Assembly (NCBI GenBank): GCA_963728965.1 | Contig: CAVSMH010000012.1 | Coordinates: forward strand, 434,001 to 498,000 | DNA from: DASQZT01 sp963728965 | GTDB lineage: Bacteria; Acidobacteriota; Terriglobia; Bryobacterales; Bryobacteraceae | Direction of reading: 5' to 3' | Length of the DNA: 64,000 nucleotides | Part shown: positions 33,907 to 45,975 of the stretch, piece by piece | Numbering within the stretch: the first letter of the stretch is position 1 | Layout of the letters: every line of letters starts with the position of its first letter | Position numbers and translations under genes: made by a program | The notes under the pieces: generated by a model | Databases searched by the model: none | Told to the model about the DNA's origin: nothing | The model's input: only the letters and a program-made list of their open reading frames with translations

Positions 33907-34692
33907 GTGCCAGCGCGTGTCAGCGAAGCTCTTGTTCTGCGTACCTACCCGTTGAAAGAGGCGGACCTCGTAGTTAGTTTTTTTACACGGGACCAGGGGA
34001 AGTTGCGGGGCGTGGCGAGGCGGGCGCGGCGTCCGAATAGCAGTTTCGGCGCGGGGCTGGAGCGGTTATCACACGTGCGTATGGCGTACTTCCAGCGTGA
34101 AAACCGCGAACTGGTAAGCCTGGATTCCTGCGAGTTGATCCGTTCCCAATTCGGGTTGCTTTCCGACTATTGGGCCGGCGTGGCGCTGGATTATTTCGCG
34201 GAGGTGGCCGAACACCTGCTGCCTCCCGCGGAGCCGAATGAGAAGTTTTTCCGCCTCCTCCTGGCAGTGCTCGACGACCTTAAGCCGGGCGGGGGACAGG
34301 GCAGGATCTGGCGCGGCGTGACGTACTTTTCGTTGTGGGCGGTGAGGCTCTCCGGTTGGCTGCCGGAACTGCACGTGTGTTTGAGTTGCGGCAGCTACCT
34401 GGATGATCCCGGCCCGAACGCCGCCCCCGGCGCGGAGCGCGCGTTTTTCAGCCGTGGACAGGCGGGGCTGATTTGCAGCCACTGCCGGCGCGCGCTCTCG
34501 GCGGCCGGCAGTTGGGAATTGACCTTGGAATCGAGGAGCACAGCCGCGGAGATGTTGCGCAAACCCGTGTCGCAACTGACAAACACCGAGTGGACCCAGT
34601 CGACGGCAGCCGACCTCCGTCGCTTCCTGATCCAGCAGATCGAAGCCCACGTCGAGCGGAAACTGGTGACCGCGCCCTGGTTGGAATCCTGA
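33907..34692 (+). CDS. recO: DNA repair protein RecO
   Basis: A 261-residue protein from GTG 33907. The N-terminal OB fold reads EALVLRTYPLKEADLVVSFF and RDQGKLRGVARRARRPNSSF; the helical domain holds RELVSLDSCELIRSQFG. The zinc-binding cysteines are in CLSCGSYLDD and CSHCRRALSA. RecO loads RecA onto SSB-coated single strands together with RecR. Its TGA overlaps the ATG of glyQ by one base, opening a four-gene run recO-glyQ-glyS-ppdK. Confidence 0.95.
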   Translation: MPARVSEALVLRTYPLKEADLVVSFFTRDQGKLRGVARRARRPNSSFGAGLERLSHVRMAYFQRENRELVSLDSCELIRSQFGLLSDYWAGVALDYFAEVAEHLLPPAEPNEKFFRLLLAVLDDLKPGGGQGRIWRGVTYFSLWAVRLSGWLPELHVCLSCGSYLDDPGPNAAPGAERAFFSRGQAGLICSHCRRALSAAGSWELTLESRSTAAEMLRKPVSQLTNTEWTQSTAADLRRFLIQQIEAHVERKLVTAPWLES

Positions 34693-35579
34693 TGCCATCT
34701 TTTCAAGAGATCATATTCAAGCTGAAAGAATACTGGGCGGAGCGGGGCTGCATCATTCAGGAGCCATATGATGTGGAAGTGGGTGCGGGCACCATGGTGG
34801 CCGAAACCTTTCTCCGCGTGCTCGGACCCGACCCCTACCGCGTCGCCTATGTTCAGCCGAGCCGCCGCCCGGCCGACGGCCGCTACGGGGATAACCCCAA
34901 CCGGCTGTACAAGCACTCCCAGCTTCAGGTCATCCTGAAGCCCTCCCCCGCGGACGTTATCGACCAGTACCTGGGCAGCCTGGAGGCCATCGGTATCGAC
35001 CTGGGCCAGCACGATATCAAGTTCGAAGAGGACAACTGGGAAGCCCCCACCTTGGGCGCCTGGGGCATCGGCTGGCAAGTCATGCTGGACGGCCTCGAGA
35101 TCACTCAGTTCACGTACTTCCAGCAGTGCGGGGGCATCGATCTCGACGTGGTCCCCGCCGAGCTCACCTATGGCCTGGAGCGCATCGCCGCCTTCCTCCA
35201 GGTGAAGGACAGCGTCTACCAGATCGAGTGGACCCGGGGCTTCACCTACGGCGATGTCCGCTACAAGGACGAGTTGCAGTATTCGGTCTACAACTTCGAA
35301 TTGGCCGACATCTCCACGCTGTGGAAACTGTTCGACCTGCACGAGGGCGAAGCGGCGCGCCTCCTGCATCTCTACAATCCGAAAGCACCCGACAAGAAGC
35401 GCTTTCCCCTGCTGCCCGCCTACGACCAGGTGCTGAAGTGCTCGAACCTATTTAATACCCTGGACTCCCGCGGCGCCATCAGCGTCACGGAGCGCGTGGG
35501 GGTGATCCAGCGGGTCCGGAAGCTGGCGGTGGGCGTGGCGCAGGCGTGGGTGGATCAGCAGGCGGCGGTGGCGCAATGA
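34692..35579 (+). CDS. glyQ: Glycine--tRNA ligase alpha subunit
   Basis: A 295-residue protein, the normal length. It begins MPSFQEIIFKLKEYWAERGC with an ATG overlapping the recO stop; the longer upstream frame is recO shadow. Class II active-site features are GAGTMVAETFLRVLGPDPYR, YVQPSRRPADGRYGDNPNRL and FTYFQQCGGIDLDVVPAELT. It forms the alpha2-beta2 bacterial GlyRS with the next gene and charges tRNA-Gly. Confidence 0.97.
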   Translation: MPSFQEIIFKLKEYWAERGCIIQEPYDVEVGAGTMVAETFLRVLGPDPYRVAYVQPSRRPADGRYGDNPNRLYKHSQLQVILKPSPADVIDQYLGSLEAIGIDLGQHDIKFEEDNWEAPTLGAWGIGWQVMLDGLEITQFTYFQQCGGIDLDVVPAELTYGLERIAAFLQVKDSVYQIEWTRGFTYGDVRYKDELQYSVYNFELADISTLWKLFDLHEGEAARLLHLYNPKAPDKKRFPLLPAYDQVLKCSNLFNTLDSRGAISVTERVGVIQRVRKLAVGVAQAWVDQQAAVAQ

Positions 35580-37513
35580 GCTTGCCGCTGTTGCTCGAAA
35601 TCGGCGCCGAGGAAATCCCCGATTGGATGATCCCGGGCGCGCTCGAAAATCTCCGCCTGATGTTCGAGAAACTCGGCATTCCGCACGAATCCGTCAGTCT
35701 GGATGCCACCCCGCGGCGCCTGGTGCTGCGCGCCGAAGGTTTGCAGGAGCGCCAGGCCGATACCGAAGAGCGCATTCTGGGCCCCGCCAAAGGAGCGCCC
35801 GAGCAGGCCGTAGCGGGGTTCGCCCGTAAGATGGGCGGGAAGCCCGAACTCCTCGCCGTGGAAAAGACGCCCAGGGGCGAGTACTACGTTTTCTACAAGA
35901 AGGTGCAGGGGAGATGCACCCGCGACATCCTGTCCGACGCCCTCCCCGGACTGATCCTTCGCATCTACTTCCCGAAGACGATGTACTGGACCGCGAAGGG
36001 CGGGCCGCGCTTCATCCGGCCGATTCGCTGGCTGGTGGCATTGCTGGGCGAAGAGATCGTACCGTTCGAGATCGCCGGCGTCCGCTCGGGCGCCATCACG
36101 TCGGGCCATCGCCGCCTGGGCGCGAAGGAGATCGTCGTCACCATTCAGGATTACGAGCGGCGCCTGCGCGACCACTACGTGATTCTGTCGGCCGAAGAGC
36201 GGCGGCGGCGGATCATGAACCACCTCGTGGGCGTGAAAGTGAAGCCCGATCCGGCGCTGCTCGAAACCCTGGTCTACATCACCGAATTTCCCACGCCTAT
36301 CACCGGCAGCTTCGATACCCAGTTTCTCGAGCTTCCCGAAGAAGTGCTCGTCACCGTGATGCGCCACCACCAGAAGTATTTCTCGGTGGAAGACGCCGAG
36401 GGCAAACTCTCACCCCAGTTCGTCGCCGTCATGAATATTGCCGCCGATTCGGAAGGTTACGTCCGCAGCGGCAACGAACGCGTGCTGCGGGCGCGGTTCA
36501 ATGACGCCCGCTTCTTCTGGGAAACGGACCAGAAGAAATCGCTGGCCGACCGCAAGCCGGACCTGGCCCATGTCACCTTCCAGGCCAAACTGGGGACCTA
36601 CCTGGAAAAGATCGAGCGCATGGCGGATCTGGTGAAGCAACTCGGCGGAACCGCGATGGCGGCGCGCGCGGCGGAACTCTCCAAGTGCGATCTCACCACC
36701 GAGATGGTCAAAGAGTTTACCGAGCTTCAGGGGATTGTGGGCGGCCTTTACGCGCGCGCGCAAGGCGAACCCGAACCGGTGTGGCAGGCGATCTACGATC
36801 ACTACAAGCCGGGGAGCATGGATGACGCCATTCCGCGTAACCGCACCGGCCAGATCGTGGCACTGGCCGACAAGCTCGACACCTTGCGCGGCTGTTTCCG
36901 GGTAGGACTGATTCCCTCGGGGTCGAGCGACCCCTTCGCACTGCGCCGCGCGGCGCAGGGAGTCGTGAAAATCCTGGTGGAGGGCAGGATTCAGATTCCG
37001 CTGTTCGAGTATCTGGGCGAAGGGCCCCTCCGCGAATTCGTGGAGGATCGCGTGCGGTTCTACTTCAAGGACCTGCGCGGGTTCCGGTACGACGAAGTGA
37101 ACGCCGCCATGTCTGCCACCGTGGGCTGGAGCAACCTGGTGGATCTGGAATCGCGGCTGGTGCGCATCCAGGGCCTTCGTTCGACTCCCGATTTCGAACC
37201 CCTGGCCGCGAGCTTCAAACGCATTCGCAATATTCTGGAGCAGGCGAAATTCTCGGGCGGCGGCACCGTGGACGAGAGCCTGCTCGATCCTGGCCCGGAA
37301 CGCGCTCTTTACGACGAATACCGGGCCATCGCCGGACAGCCCATCGAGAGCGTCATCGCCCGCCTGCGTCCCAAAGTGGATCTGTTCTTCGACAAAGTTC
37401 TGGTGAACGCGCCGGACGTCCGCGTCCGGCAGAATCGTTTGACCTTGCTGGGTACGCTGCTGGCGGAGTTCTCCACGGTGGCGGATTTTTCGGAAATTGT
37501 AACTAATTCATAG
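35576..37513 (+). CDS. glyS: Glycine--tRNA ligase beta subunit
   Basis: A 645-residue protein whose ATG (35576) overlaps the glyQ stop as ATGA. It starts SLPLLLEIGAEEIPDWMIPG, the typical beta-subunit N-terminus. The HD-like core includes EFPTPITGSFDTQFLELPEE and VMRHHQKYF, and the C-terminal anticodon-binding part ends DKVLVNAPDVRVRQNRLTLL. Its DNA ends 9 bases before the ppdK ATG. Confidence 0.96.
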   Translation: MSLPLLLEIGAEEIPDWMIPGALENLRLMFEKLGIPHESVSLDATPRRLVLRAEGLQERQADTEERILGPAKGAPEQAVAGFARKMGGKPELLAVEKTPRGEYYVFYKKVQGRCTRDILSDALPGLILRIYFPKTMYWTAKGGPRFIRPIRWLVALLGEEIVPFEIAGVRSGAITSGHRRLGAKEIVVTIQDYERRLRDHYVILSAEERRRRIMNHLVGVKVKPDPALLETLVYITEFPTPITGSFDTQFLELPEEVLVTVMRHHQKYFSVEDAEGKLSPQFVAVMNIAADSEGYVRSGNERVLRARFNDARFFWETDQKKSLADRKPDLAHVTFQAKLGTYLEKIERMADLVKQLGGTAMAARAAELSKCDLTTEMVKEFTELQGIVGGLYARAQGEPEPVWQAIYDHYKPGSMDDAIPRNRTGQIVALADKLDTLRGCFRVGLIPSGSSDPFALRRAAQGVVKILVEGRIQIPLFEYLGEGPLREFVEDRVRFYFKDLRGFRYDEVNAAMSATVGWSNLVDLESRLVRIQGLRSTPDFEPLAASFKRIRNILEQAKFSGGGTVDESLLDPGPERALYDEYRAIAGQPIESVIARLRPKVDLFFDKVLVNAPDVRVRQNRLTLLGTLLAEFSTVADFSEIVTNS

Positions 37514-37522
37514 GAGCAAAGC

Positions 37523-40267
<2,745 letters not shown>

Positions 40268-40275
40268 CCCTGGCT

Positions 40276-40298
40276 GGGGCGGGATTCGGTCCCGCCCC
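40276..40298 (+). terminator. Stem-loop after ppdK
   Basis: GGGGCGGGA (40276-40284) pairs perfectly with TCCCGCCCC (40290-40298) around TTCGG, eight bases after the ppdK stop. It is a very stable hairpin without a clear T run. Confidence 0.65.
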
Positions 40299-40427
40299 CC
40301 GAATCGAGCGGTCGTGGGCTCACACTCGCAGCTATGTACGAAAAAGCCGCCCTACGCCCGAGTCAGTGCGAACCCGCACCCCCCTCCGCTCCGGCTCTAC
40401 TCACAATAGGAGCAGGATGATTGGGCT

Positions 40428-40631
40428 ATGGAGGACACCTGGGGCCTGAGAGACTACTCGGATGAGGAGTCCCTCGTGTATTCCGTCGATCCGGTCTGCG
40501 GAAAGAAAGTAGATGAATCCAAGGCCGCCGCCAAAACCGGCTATGCAGGCCAGATGTACTACTTCTGCTCCGTAGACTGTCGGATGAAGTTCGAAGAGAA
40601 CCCCGCTGCCTTCATCGGCCCCACTCACTGA
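40428..40631 (+). CDS. YHS-domain protein
   Basis: A 67-residue protein: VYSVDPVCGKKVDESKAAAK, then GYAGQMYYFCSVDCRMKFEE and NPAAFIG, the YHS pattern with Cys-x-Cys-type metal-site residues (C in DPVCG, C-x4-C in FCSVDC). Small YHS proteins are thought to bind copper or other metals and often serve P-type ATPases, but no such gene is next to it. AGGAGCAGG lies ahead of the ATG. It is 45 bases upstream of amrS in the same direction. Confidence 0.85.
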   Translation: MEDTWGLRDYSDEESLVYSVDPVCGKKVDESKAAAKTGYAGQMYYFCSVDCRMKFEENPAAFIGPTH

Positions 40632-40676
40632 TCTCTGCTGTCACCGCCGGGCGCTACAATACGTCACAGGTAGAGT

Positions 40677-41780
40677 ATGGAGACTCTGGCCGAACAACTC
40701 GCCCGCCAGACTCGCGAAGCAGATCTTTACCACCCTCTGGATCGAAATCGCGTTCTCTGTGTGGCTTGCGGGCACAGGTGTCCCATCGGGCCGGGTTTTG
40801 CAGGGGTCTGCAAGGTGCGCTTCAACCGGGGAGGGAAGCTCTATGCGCCGTACGGCTACGTTAACGCGGCGTACTGCGACCCGATCGAGAAGAAGCCGTT
40901 CTTTCACGCCCTGCCGGGCACGCGCGCGCTCAGCTTCGGAATGCTGGGATGCGACCTGCATTGCGGATATTGCCAGAACTGGGTGTCGTCGCAGGCCCTA
41001 CGCGACTATCGGTCCACCCTCGATTTCGAAACCGCCACACCGGCCGGGATCGTCACCCTGGCGCGGCGGCAGGGCGCTCGCGCGGTCGTGAGCACGTACA
41101 ACGAGCCGCTCATCACCGCCGAATGGGCCGTCTCCGTCTTCCGCGAAGCCCGCGCCGCCGGTCTCGTCACCGGCTTCGTGTCCAACGGGAATGCCACTCC
41201 CGAAGTGCTGGACTATATCCGCCCGTGGACCGATCTCTACAAGGTCGATCTGAAGAGCTTCGATGACCGCCGCTATCACGAACTGGGCGGGCGCCTCGGC
41301 CCCATCCTCGATTCCATCCGCCGCATCCACAGCCTGGGTTTCTGGCTCGAAGTCGTGACCCTGGTAATACCCGGGTTCAACGATTCGGATGCCGAATTGA
41401 GCGGCATCGCCGGATTCCTGGCGGAGATTTCTTCCGATATTCCCTGGCATGTCACGGCCTTTCACAAGGACTACAAAATGACCGGCCCCAGGGACACCCC
41501 GCCCGGGACGCTGATCCGCGCCGCCGCCATTGGCCGTGCCGCCGGTCTTCGGTTCGTCTACGCCGGAAACCTGCCCGGTGGCACGGAAGACCTCGAGAAT
41601 ACCCGGTGTCCCTCCTGCGGAAGTGCCGTCATCGAGCGGTTCGGTTTCCGCGTGCTTCGCAACCGCCTCACCGCGGAAGGCGCGTGCCCCGTTTGCGGCT
41701 ACACCGTTCCGGGCGTCTGGGGCGCGCTCCCCGGGCACCGCGAGGAGGGCAGCGACCTGGTTCACATTCGCTGCGGTTAG
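40677..41780 (+). CDS. amrS: AmmeMemoRadiSam system radical SAM enzyme
   Basis: A 367-residue radical SAM protein with the cluster motif GCDLHCGYCQNW (C-x3-C-x2-C, about residue 88). It has the extra cysteines typical of AmrS: an N-terminal CVACGHRCPIGPGFAGVC and a C-terminal zinc-ribbon-like pair CPSCGSAVIERFG and CPVCGYTVPG. Substrate-side features are VSTYNEPLITAEWAVSVFRE and WHVTAFHKDYKMTGPRDTPP. AmrS belongs to a three-part system (AMMECR1, Memo, radical SAM) known from genome co-occurrence; the reaction is not established. The other two parts follow as one fused gene. Confidence 0.93.
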   Translation: METLAEQLARQTREADLYHPLDRNRVLCVACGHRCPIGPGFAGVCKVRFNRGGKLYAPYGYVNAAYCDPIEKKPFFHALPGTRALSFGMLGCDLHCGYCQNWVSSQALRDYRSTLDFETATPAGIVTLARRQGARAVVSTYNEPLITAEWAVSVFREARAAGLVTGFVSNGNATPEVLDYIRPWTDLYKVDLKSFDDRRYHELGGRLGPILDSIRRIHSLGFWLEVVTLVIPGFNDSDAELSGIAGFLAEISSDIPWHVTAFHKDYKMTGPRDTPPGTLIRAAAIGRAAGLRFVYAGNLPGGTEDLENTRCPSCGSAVIERFGFRVLRNRLTAEGACPVCGYTVPGVWGALPGHREEGSDLVHIRCG

Positions 41781-41781
41781 C

Positions 41782-43200
41782 GTGGAAACGCTCCATCACA
41801 CACCGTACGCGGGCACCTGGTATCCCGACCGCGCCGCGGACCTGGCCCATCTGCTTGAGGGGCGCTTCGCCCAATCGTCCCACCGCACAGGCGCGTTCCC
41901 CTTCCGTGAGGCCCTGGCGTTTGTGGTCCCCCACGCCGGGCCGATGTACTCCGGGACGGTCGCTGCCGCGGCCTATCGCGCCATCGCACAGTCGCAGCCG
42001 GCGCGCATCGTGGTGCTGGCCTTTCCCCACCACGGCGGATTGCACGGCGCCGCGGTTCCGGCGGTGGAGACCATCGCCACGCCGCTGGGCCACGTCGATA
42101 TCGATCAGCTTTTCCTCGAGGAGCTTCCGCGCATTCCCGAAGCCCGCGTCTGCGACCACTCCTTCGAAATCCAATTGCCGTTCCTGCAGAAAGCCGCGCC
42201 GCGCGCCCGCGTGACCCCTGTCTACGTCGGGCCGGCATCCGCCGCCGAACGCGCCGCTACCTCCGCCATCCTCTCCCGCGCATGGACGCCCGGCACCGTA
42301 TTTGTGGCCTCCTCCGATTTCACCCACTACGGACGCGCCTTCGGCTACACCCCGTTCCCGCCCGACCAGACCGTGGCGCGGCGGCTCCGGGACCTGGATG
42401 ACGATTGCATCGAGGCGGCTGGCTCCATCGACGCCACGGTGTTTTCGGAGATCCTTCAGGGATTGCACGCCACCGTGTGCGGCTCCGAGCCGATCGCGCT
42501 GCTGCTCGAAACACTGAGCGCTCTCGGCTGGGACGACTTTTACCAGGTCAGGCTCGATTACCAGACCTCGGGCGAAATTGCGGGTGACTACCACCACTCG
42601 GTAAGCTACGCCGCGCTGGCCTATTGCCGCAAGGACGCCCTGGAGCTTGGTTGCGCCGATCGCGAGGCGCTGCTCGATTCCGCCGCCCGAACCTTGTGCC
42701 GCCTTCGCGATTCCGGCCAGCGGGAATCCGTGCCCGCCTCGGGCTCGCCCGCCCTCGACACCGGCCGCGGCATTTTCGTCAGTCTGCATCGCGGCGACGA
42801 GCTGCTGGGGTGCATCGGAAACTGTGCCGGTCACCGGCCGCTCACCACCGCCGCCGGCGAACTGGCCCTCGCGGCGGCGCTCGACGATCCACGGTTTCGT
42901 CCCGCTGCGGATGTGAGCGGCCCCATCGATATCGAGATCTCCGTGCTCACGCCGTTCAAGCGCATTGTCTCGGCCGAGCGCTTGCAACTGGGAAAGCACG
43001 GCGCCTATCTCCACCTGGGTGGCCATTCCGGATTGCTGCTGCCACAAGTCGCCGAACGATTCGATTGGACTCCCGGGCAGTTCCTTAGCGCCCTGGCACG
43101 GAAATGCGGGTTGGCCCCGCAGTCGTGGAAGGACCCCAAAGCGCGCCTCTATGTGTTCGAGGCGCAGATCTTCGGCAGGCCCGGTACACCCGCCCCCTGA
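41782..43200 (+). CDS. Fused AmrB (Memo-like dioxygenase) - AmrA (AMMECR1) protein
   Basis: GTG 41782 starts one base after the amrS stop; the longer frame is amrS shadow. Residues 1-~275 are AmrB/Memo: YAGTWYPDRAADLAHLLEGR, VVPHAGPMYSGTVAAAAYRA, HSFEIQLPFLQKAAPRARVT and SSDFTHYGRAFGYTP, with the metal-ligand-type His residues of this LigB-related family. Residues ~290-472 are AMMECR1/AmrA: GRGIFVSLHRGDELLGCIGN (family LRGCIG motif as LLGCIG), DIEISVLTPFKRI and WTPGQFLSALARKCGL. The two are separate genes in many bacteria and fused in others. The three activities are therefore in two adjoining genes. Confidence 0.92.
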   Translation: METLHHTPYAGTWYPDRAADLAHLLEGRFAQSSHRTGAFPFREALAFVVPHAGPMYSGTVAAAAYRAIAQSQPARIVVLAFPHHGGLHGAAVPAVETIATPLGHVDIDQLFLEELPRIPEARVCDHSFEIQLPFLQKAAPRARVTPVYVGPASAAERAATSAILSRAWTPGTVFVASSDFTHYGRAFGYTPFPPDQTVARRLRDLDDDCIEAAGSIDATVFSEILQGLHATVCGSEPIALLLETLSALGWDDFYQVRLDYQTSGEIAGDYHHSVSYAALAYCRKDALELGCADREALLDSAARTLCRLRDSGQRESVPASGSPALDTGRGIFVSLHRGDELLGCIGNCAGHRPLTTAAGELALAAALDDPRFRPAADVSGPIDIEISVLTPFKRIVSAERLQLGKHGAYLHLGGHSGLLLPQVAERFDWTPGQFLSALARKCGLAPQSWKDPKARLYVFEAQIFGRPGTPAP

Positions 43201-43222
43201 AGACCTCGAGTGCGGGCGGGAC

Positions 43223-43241
43223 GCGGCCGGACGAAGGCCGC
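43223..43241. terminator. Possible stem-loop between convergent genes
   Basis: GCGGCC (43223-43228) pairs with GGCCGC (43236-43241) around a seven-base loop, between the convergent amrB-amrA and M16 genes. Only six pairs and no T run. Confidence 0.35.
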
Positions 43242-43350
43242 CTCGGTAATCGGCGCGTCGTTCGGCTCCAATATCGCCGGTCAGGCGGGTATGTTTCAAA
43301 CGGGAACTGGGTGCGAGACGTCCTGCTGAAACGGAAGCTCCGGAAGCGTC

Positions 43351-44637
43351 TTAGCAGGCCAGATCTTCCCGGCCGATCTTGAAGTTCTCGAGATTCCCCA
43401 ACACCGTCAGGGCGATCTGTTTCGGATCGAAGAAGGTCTGCGCGATCCGCTGCACGTCATCCGCGGTCACGATCTCGATGCTTTCCACCAGTTCGTCCAG
43501 GCTGAAGAAGTGGCCGAAATACAATTCCTGCCGCGCCAGGTTCGACATGCGGCTGGCGGTGGACTCCAGGCTGAGCATCAGCGATCCCTTGAGATGGTCC
43601 TTGGCGCGGCGCAGTTCCTCCGCGCCTACCGGCTGCTGCTTCAAGTCGCGGAATTCCTTGGTGATCGATTCCACCACCTTAGGCGCCGACTCCACCGACG
43701 TGCCCGCATAAATGGAGAGGCACCCGGTGTCCCGGTAGGGGTTCAACTCGGAAAACACGGCGTACGCGAGCCCCTGACGCTCGCGAATATTCTGGAAGAG
43801 GCGCGAGCTCATTCCGCCGCCCAATAACGTATTCAGCACGTAACAGGCGAACCGCTCCTCGTGGGGCAGCGGATAGGATGGCACCCCCAGGCACATGTGC
43901 ACCTGCTCCAGCGCCTTCTTGTTGCGCAGCGCGATGCGCGCGTGGGTGCTGGGCACCGGGTCCGCCGGCGCCGGGTCGCCCGGCGGCAGCGATTCGAAAT
44001 GCTCGCGCACCAGCGCCACCAGCCGCTCATGCGTCAGGTTGCCGGCGGCCGTCACAATCAGGTTGCTGGGTGCGTACACCGAATCGTAGAAGCCCTGGAT
44101 CATGCCGCGGTCGAATCGCTTCACACTCTCACGCGTTCCCAGAATCGGCTTGCCGAGCGGGTGGTCCTTCCAGAAATTGGAGGAGAAGATTTCGTGCACC
44201 AGGTAGTCGGGACTGTCGGCCTCCATCTTGATTTCTTCGAGGATGACGCCTTTTTCCTTCTCGATATCCTCCTCGCGAAACAGCGGATGGAGCACGAGAT
44301 CGGCCACCACGTCGAAGGCCAGCGACAAATGCTCGTCCAGCACCTTGGTGTTGAAGCAGACCAGTTCCTTGGCGGTGAAGGCGTCGAGGTTGCCGCCGAT
44401 CGAATCCACCGAACGCGCGATGTCTTCGGCTGATCGCCGGGTCGTTCCCTTGAACAGCATATGCTCGATGAAATGAGAGATGCCGTTGCACTCGCCCGTT
44501 TCCCGCCGCGACCCGCTCCCGATCCACACCCCCACCGATACCGACCGGACGTGAGGCATGGCCTCGCTGATCACGCGCACGCCGTTGGCGAGCCGCGTCG
44601 TTTCTATGTCACGCACGGGAATTGTCGGTGAGGTCAT
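43351..44637 (-). CDS. M16-family zinc peptidase (processing-protease-like)
   Basis: A 428-residue single-unit M16B-type protein. The inverted zinc motif HFIEHMLFKG (H-x2-E-H, about residue 56) and the downstream Glu in NLDAFTAKELVCFNTKVLDE form the metal site. The C-terminal half has the R/Y-containing GGGMSSRLFQNIRERQGLAY, which shapes the substrate chamber. Length suits the bacterial YmxG/MPP-like group that works as a dimer on short peptides. Divergent from rlmN with an 84-base gap. Confidence 0.93.
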   Translation of the reverse strand: MTSPTIPVRDIETTRLANGVRVISEAMPHVRSVSVGVWIGSGSRRETGECNGISHFIEHMLFKGTTRRSAEDIARSVDSIGGNLDAFTAKELVCFNTKVLDEHLSLAFDVVADLVLHPLFREEDIEKEKGVILEEIKMEADSPDYLVHEIFSSNFWKDHPLGKPILGTRESVKRFDRGMIQGFYDSVYAPSNLIVTAAGNLTHERLVALVREHFESLPPGDPAPADPVPSTHARIALRNKKALEQVHMCLGVPSYPLPHEERFACYVLNTLLGGGMSSRLFQNIRERQGLAYAVFSELNPYRDTGCLSIYAGTSVESAPKVVESITKEFRDLKQQPVGAEELRRAKDHLKGSLMLSLESTASRMSNLARQELYFGHFFSLDELVESIEIVTADDVQRIAQTFFDPKQIALTVLGNLENFKIGREDLAC

Positions 44638-44721
44638 GTCGGGTTAGACGAGCTGGAACTGCCTTACTCTTTTGTAGCATTCTCCGGCAGTGCGAGGGGG
44701 ATCGGCTAAAATAGAGGCAGG

Positions 44722-45768
44722 ATGTCCCAGCCACTCGTGGGCATGGACCTCGCCGATTTGCGCGAGGCCTTGGGCCCCGATCAGCCCCCCTACCGCGCCC
44801 GGCAGATTTACGATGCGCTCTACCGTGCCGAAACGTGCGATCTGGCACAGATCACGAGCCTGCCTGTGCCGCTGCGTGAGAGCCTCGCGGCACATCACGC
44901 GGTCGGGCTGCCTTCGGTCTCGCGGGTGTACGAATCGGTTGACGGCACACGCCGCTACCTGCTGGGACTCGCCGATGGACGGACCGTGGAAACCGTGCTG
45001 ATGCCGGAGGGCGAGCGCGACACCATTTGCATTTCCAGCCAGGTCGGCTGTCCGGTGGACTGCAAATTCTGCATGACCGCGCTGCTTGGTCTCGAGCGCA
45101 GCCTGACGGCCGGGGAGATCGTCGGGCAGGTGCTGCGCGTAACCCGCGAGAACGGCCTGCGGCGGGACGGCGGCCGCCTCAACATCGTAATGATGGGCCA
45201 GGGCGAGCCGCTGCTCAACCTGCCCAACGTCCTCAAGGCTACGCGCATTTTGCTCGATCCGGCCGGCTTCGGCCTCTCGCCTCGCCGGATCACTGTTTCT
45301 ACGGCCGGCATCATTCCGCAAATCGAAGAACTCGGCCGCCAGGCCGTCCGGCCGAAACTTGCCGTCTCGCTCAATGCCTCCACCGAGGAGATGCGGCGCG
45401 AGTTGATGCCGATTACCCGCAAGTATCATCTCGCCGGCCTGATGGAAGCCTGCCGTGCCTATCCCCTGCGCCCGTGGGAGAAGTTGACCTTCGAGTACGT
45501 GCTGCTGAAAGGCGTTAACGACACCGATGCCGACGCGCGCCGCGTCGTAAAACTGCTGGCCAATCTCAACTGCAAGCTCAACCTGATCGCGTTGAATCCC
45601 GGGCCGGAGATTCCTTACGCAACGCCGGACCCGGCCCGCGTGGCCGCCTTCCAGCAGATTGTGCGCCGTTCGCTCCCGTGTTTCATCCGCAAGCCTCGCG
45701 GCCTGGATATCTATGCCGCCTGCGGCCAGTTGAAGCGGGCCCTGGCAGCGCCGCTGGTCACCCTTTGA
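44722..45768 (+). CDS. rlmN: Dual-specificity 23S rRNA/tRNA adenine-C2 methyltransferase RlmN
   Basis: A 348-residue radical SAM enzyme methylating A2503 of 23S rRNA and A37 of some tRNAs. The cluster motif is CISSQVGCPVDCKFCMTALL (C-x3-C-x2-C). It also has MMGQGEPLLNLPNVLKATRI and TVSTAGIIPQIEELGRQAVR. The catalytic second cysteine near the C-terminus is visible in IYAACGQLKR. A TAAAAT at about 44707 may be the -10 of its promoter. Confidence 0.95.
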   Translation: MSQPLVGMDLADLREALGPDQPPYRARQIYDALYRAETCDLAQITSLPVPLRESLAAHHAVGLPSVSRVYESVDGTRRYLLGLADGRTVETVLMPEGERDTICISSQVGCPVDCKFCMTALLGLERSLTAGEIVGQVLRVTRENGLRRDGGRLNIVMMGQGEPLLNLPNVLKATRILLDPAGFGLSPRRITVSTAGIIPQIEELGRQAVRPKLAVSLNASTEEMRRELMPITRKYHLAGLMEACRAYPLRPWEKLTFEYVLLKGVNDTDADARRVVKLLANLNCKLNLIALNPGPEIPYATPDPARVAAFQQIVRRSLPCFIRKPRGLDIYAACGQLKRALAAPLVTL

Positions 45769-45975
45769 GGTGGGAAGCCCGCTAGTCACAAGGCACCGAC
45801 CAATCCGCTTCGCGGTCGCGCGGGCTATGCTACGTTGCCGCCCCTGGGTGGCGGTTTCCTCTCGCTAGTCCGAGTTTCCACCAGGTGAGGCGATGGCGGT
45901 TGACACCTGGCCGAAAGGACTGGCATCGGCCGGGGGTGACCCTGCATCTGACCACGCGTGGAGGTATGCGCAGAA

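Noticed and set aside
41668..43299. Reverse-strand open frame of 543 codons
   Set aside because: Antisense to the amrB-amrA fusion; Arg/Gly/Ala-rich composition and no motif.
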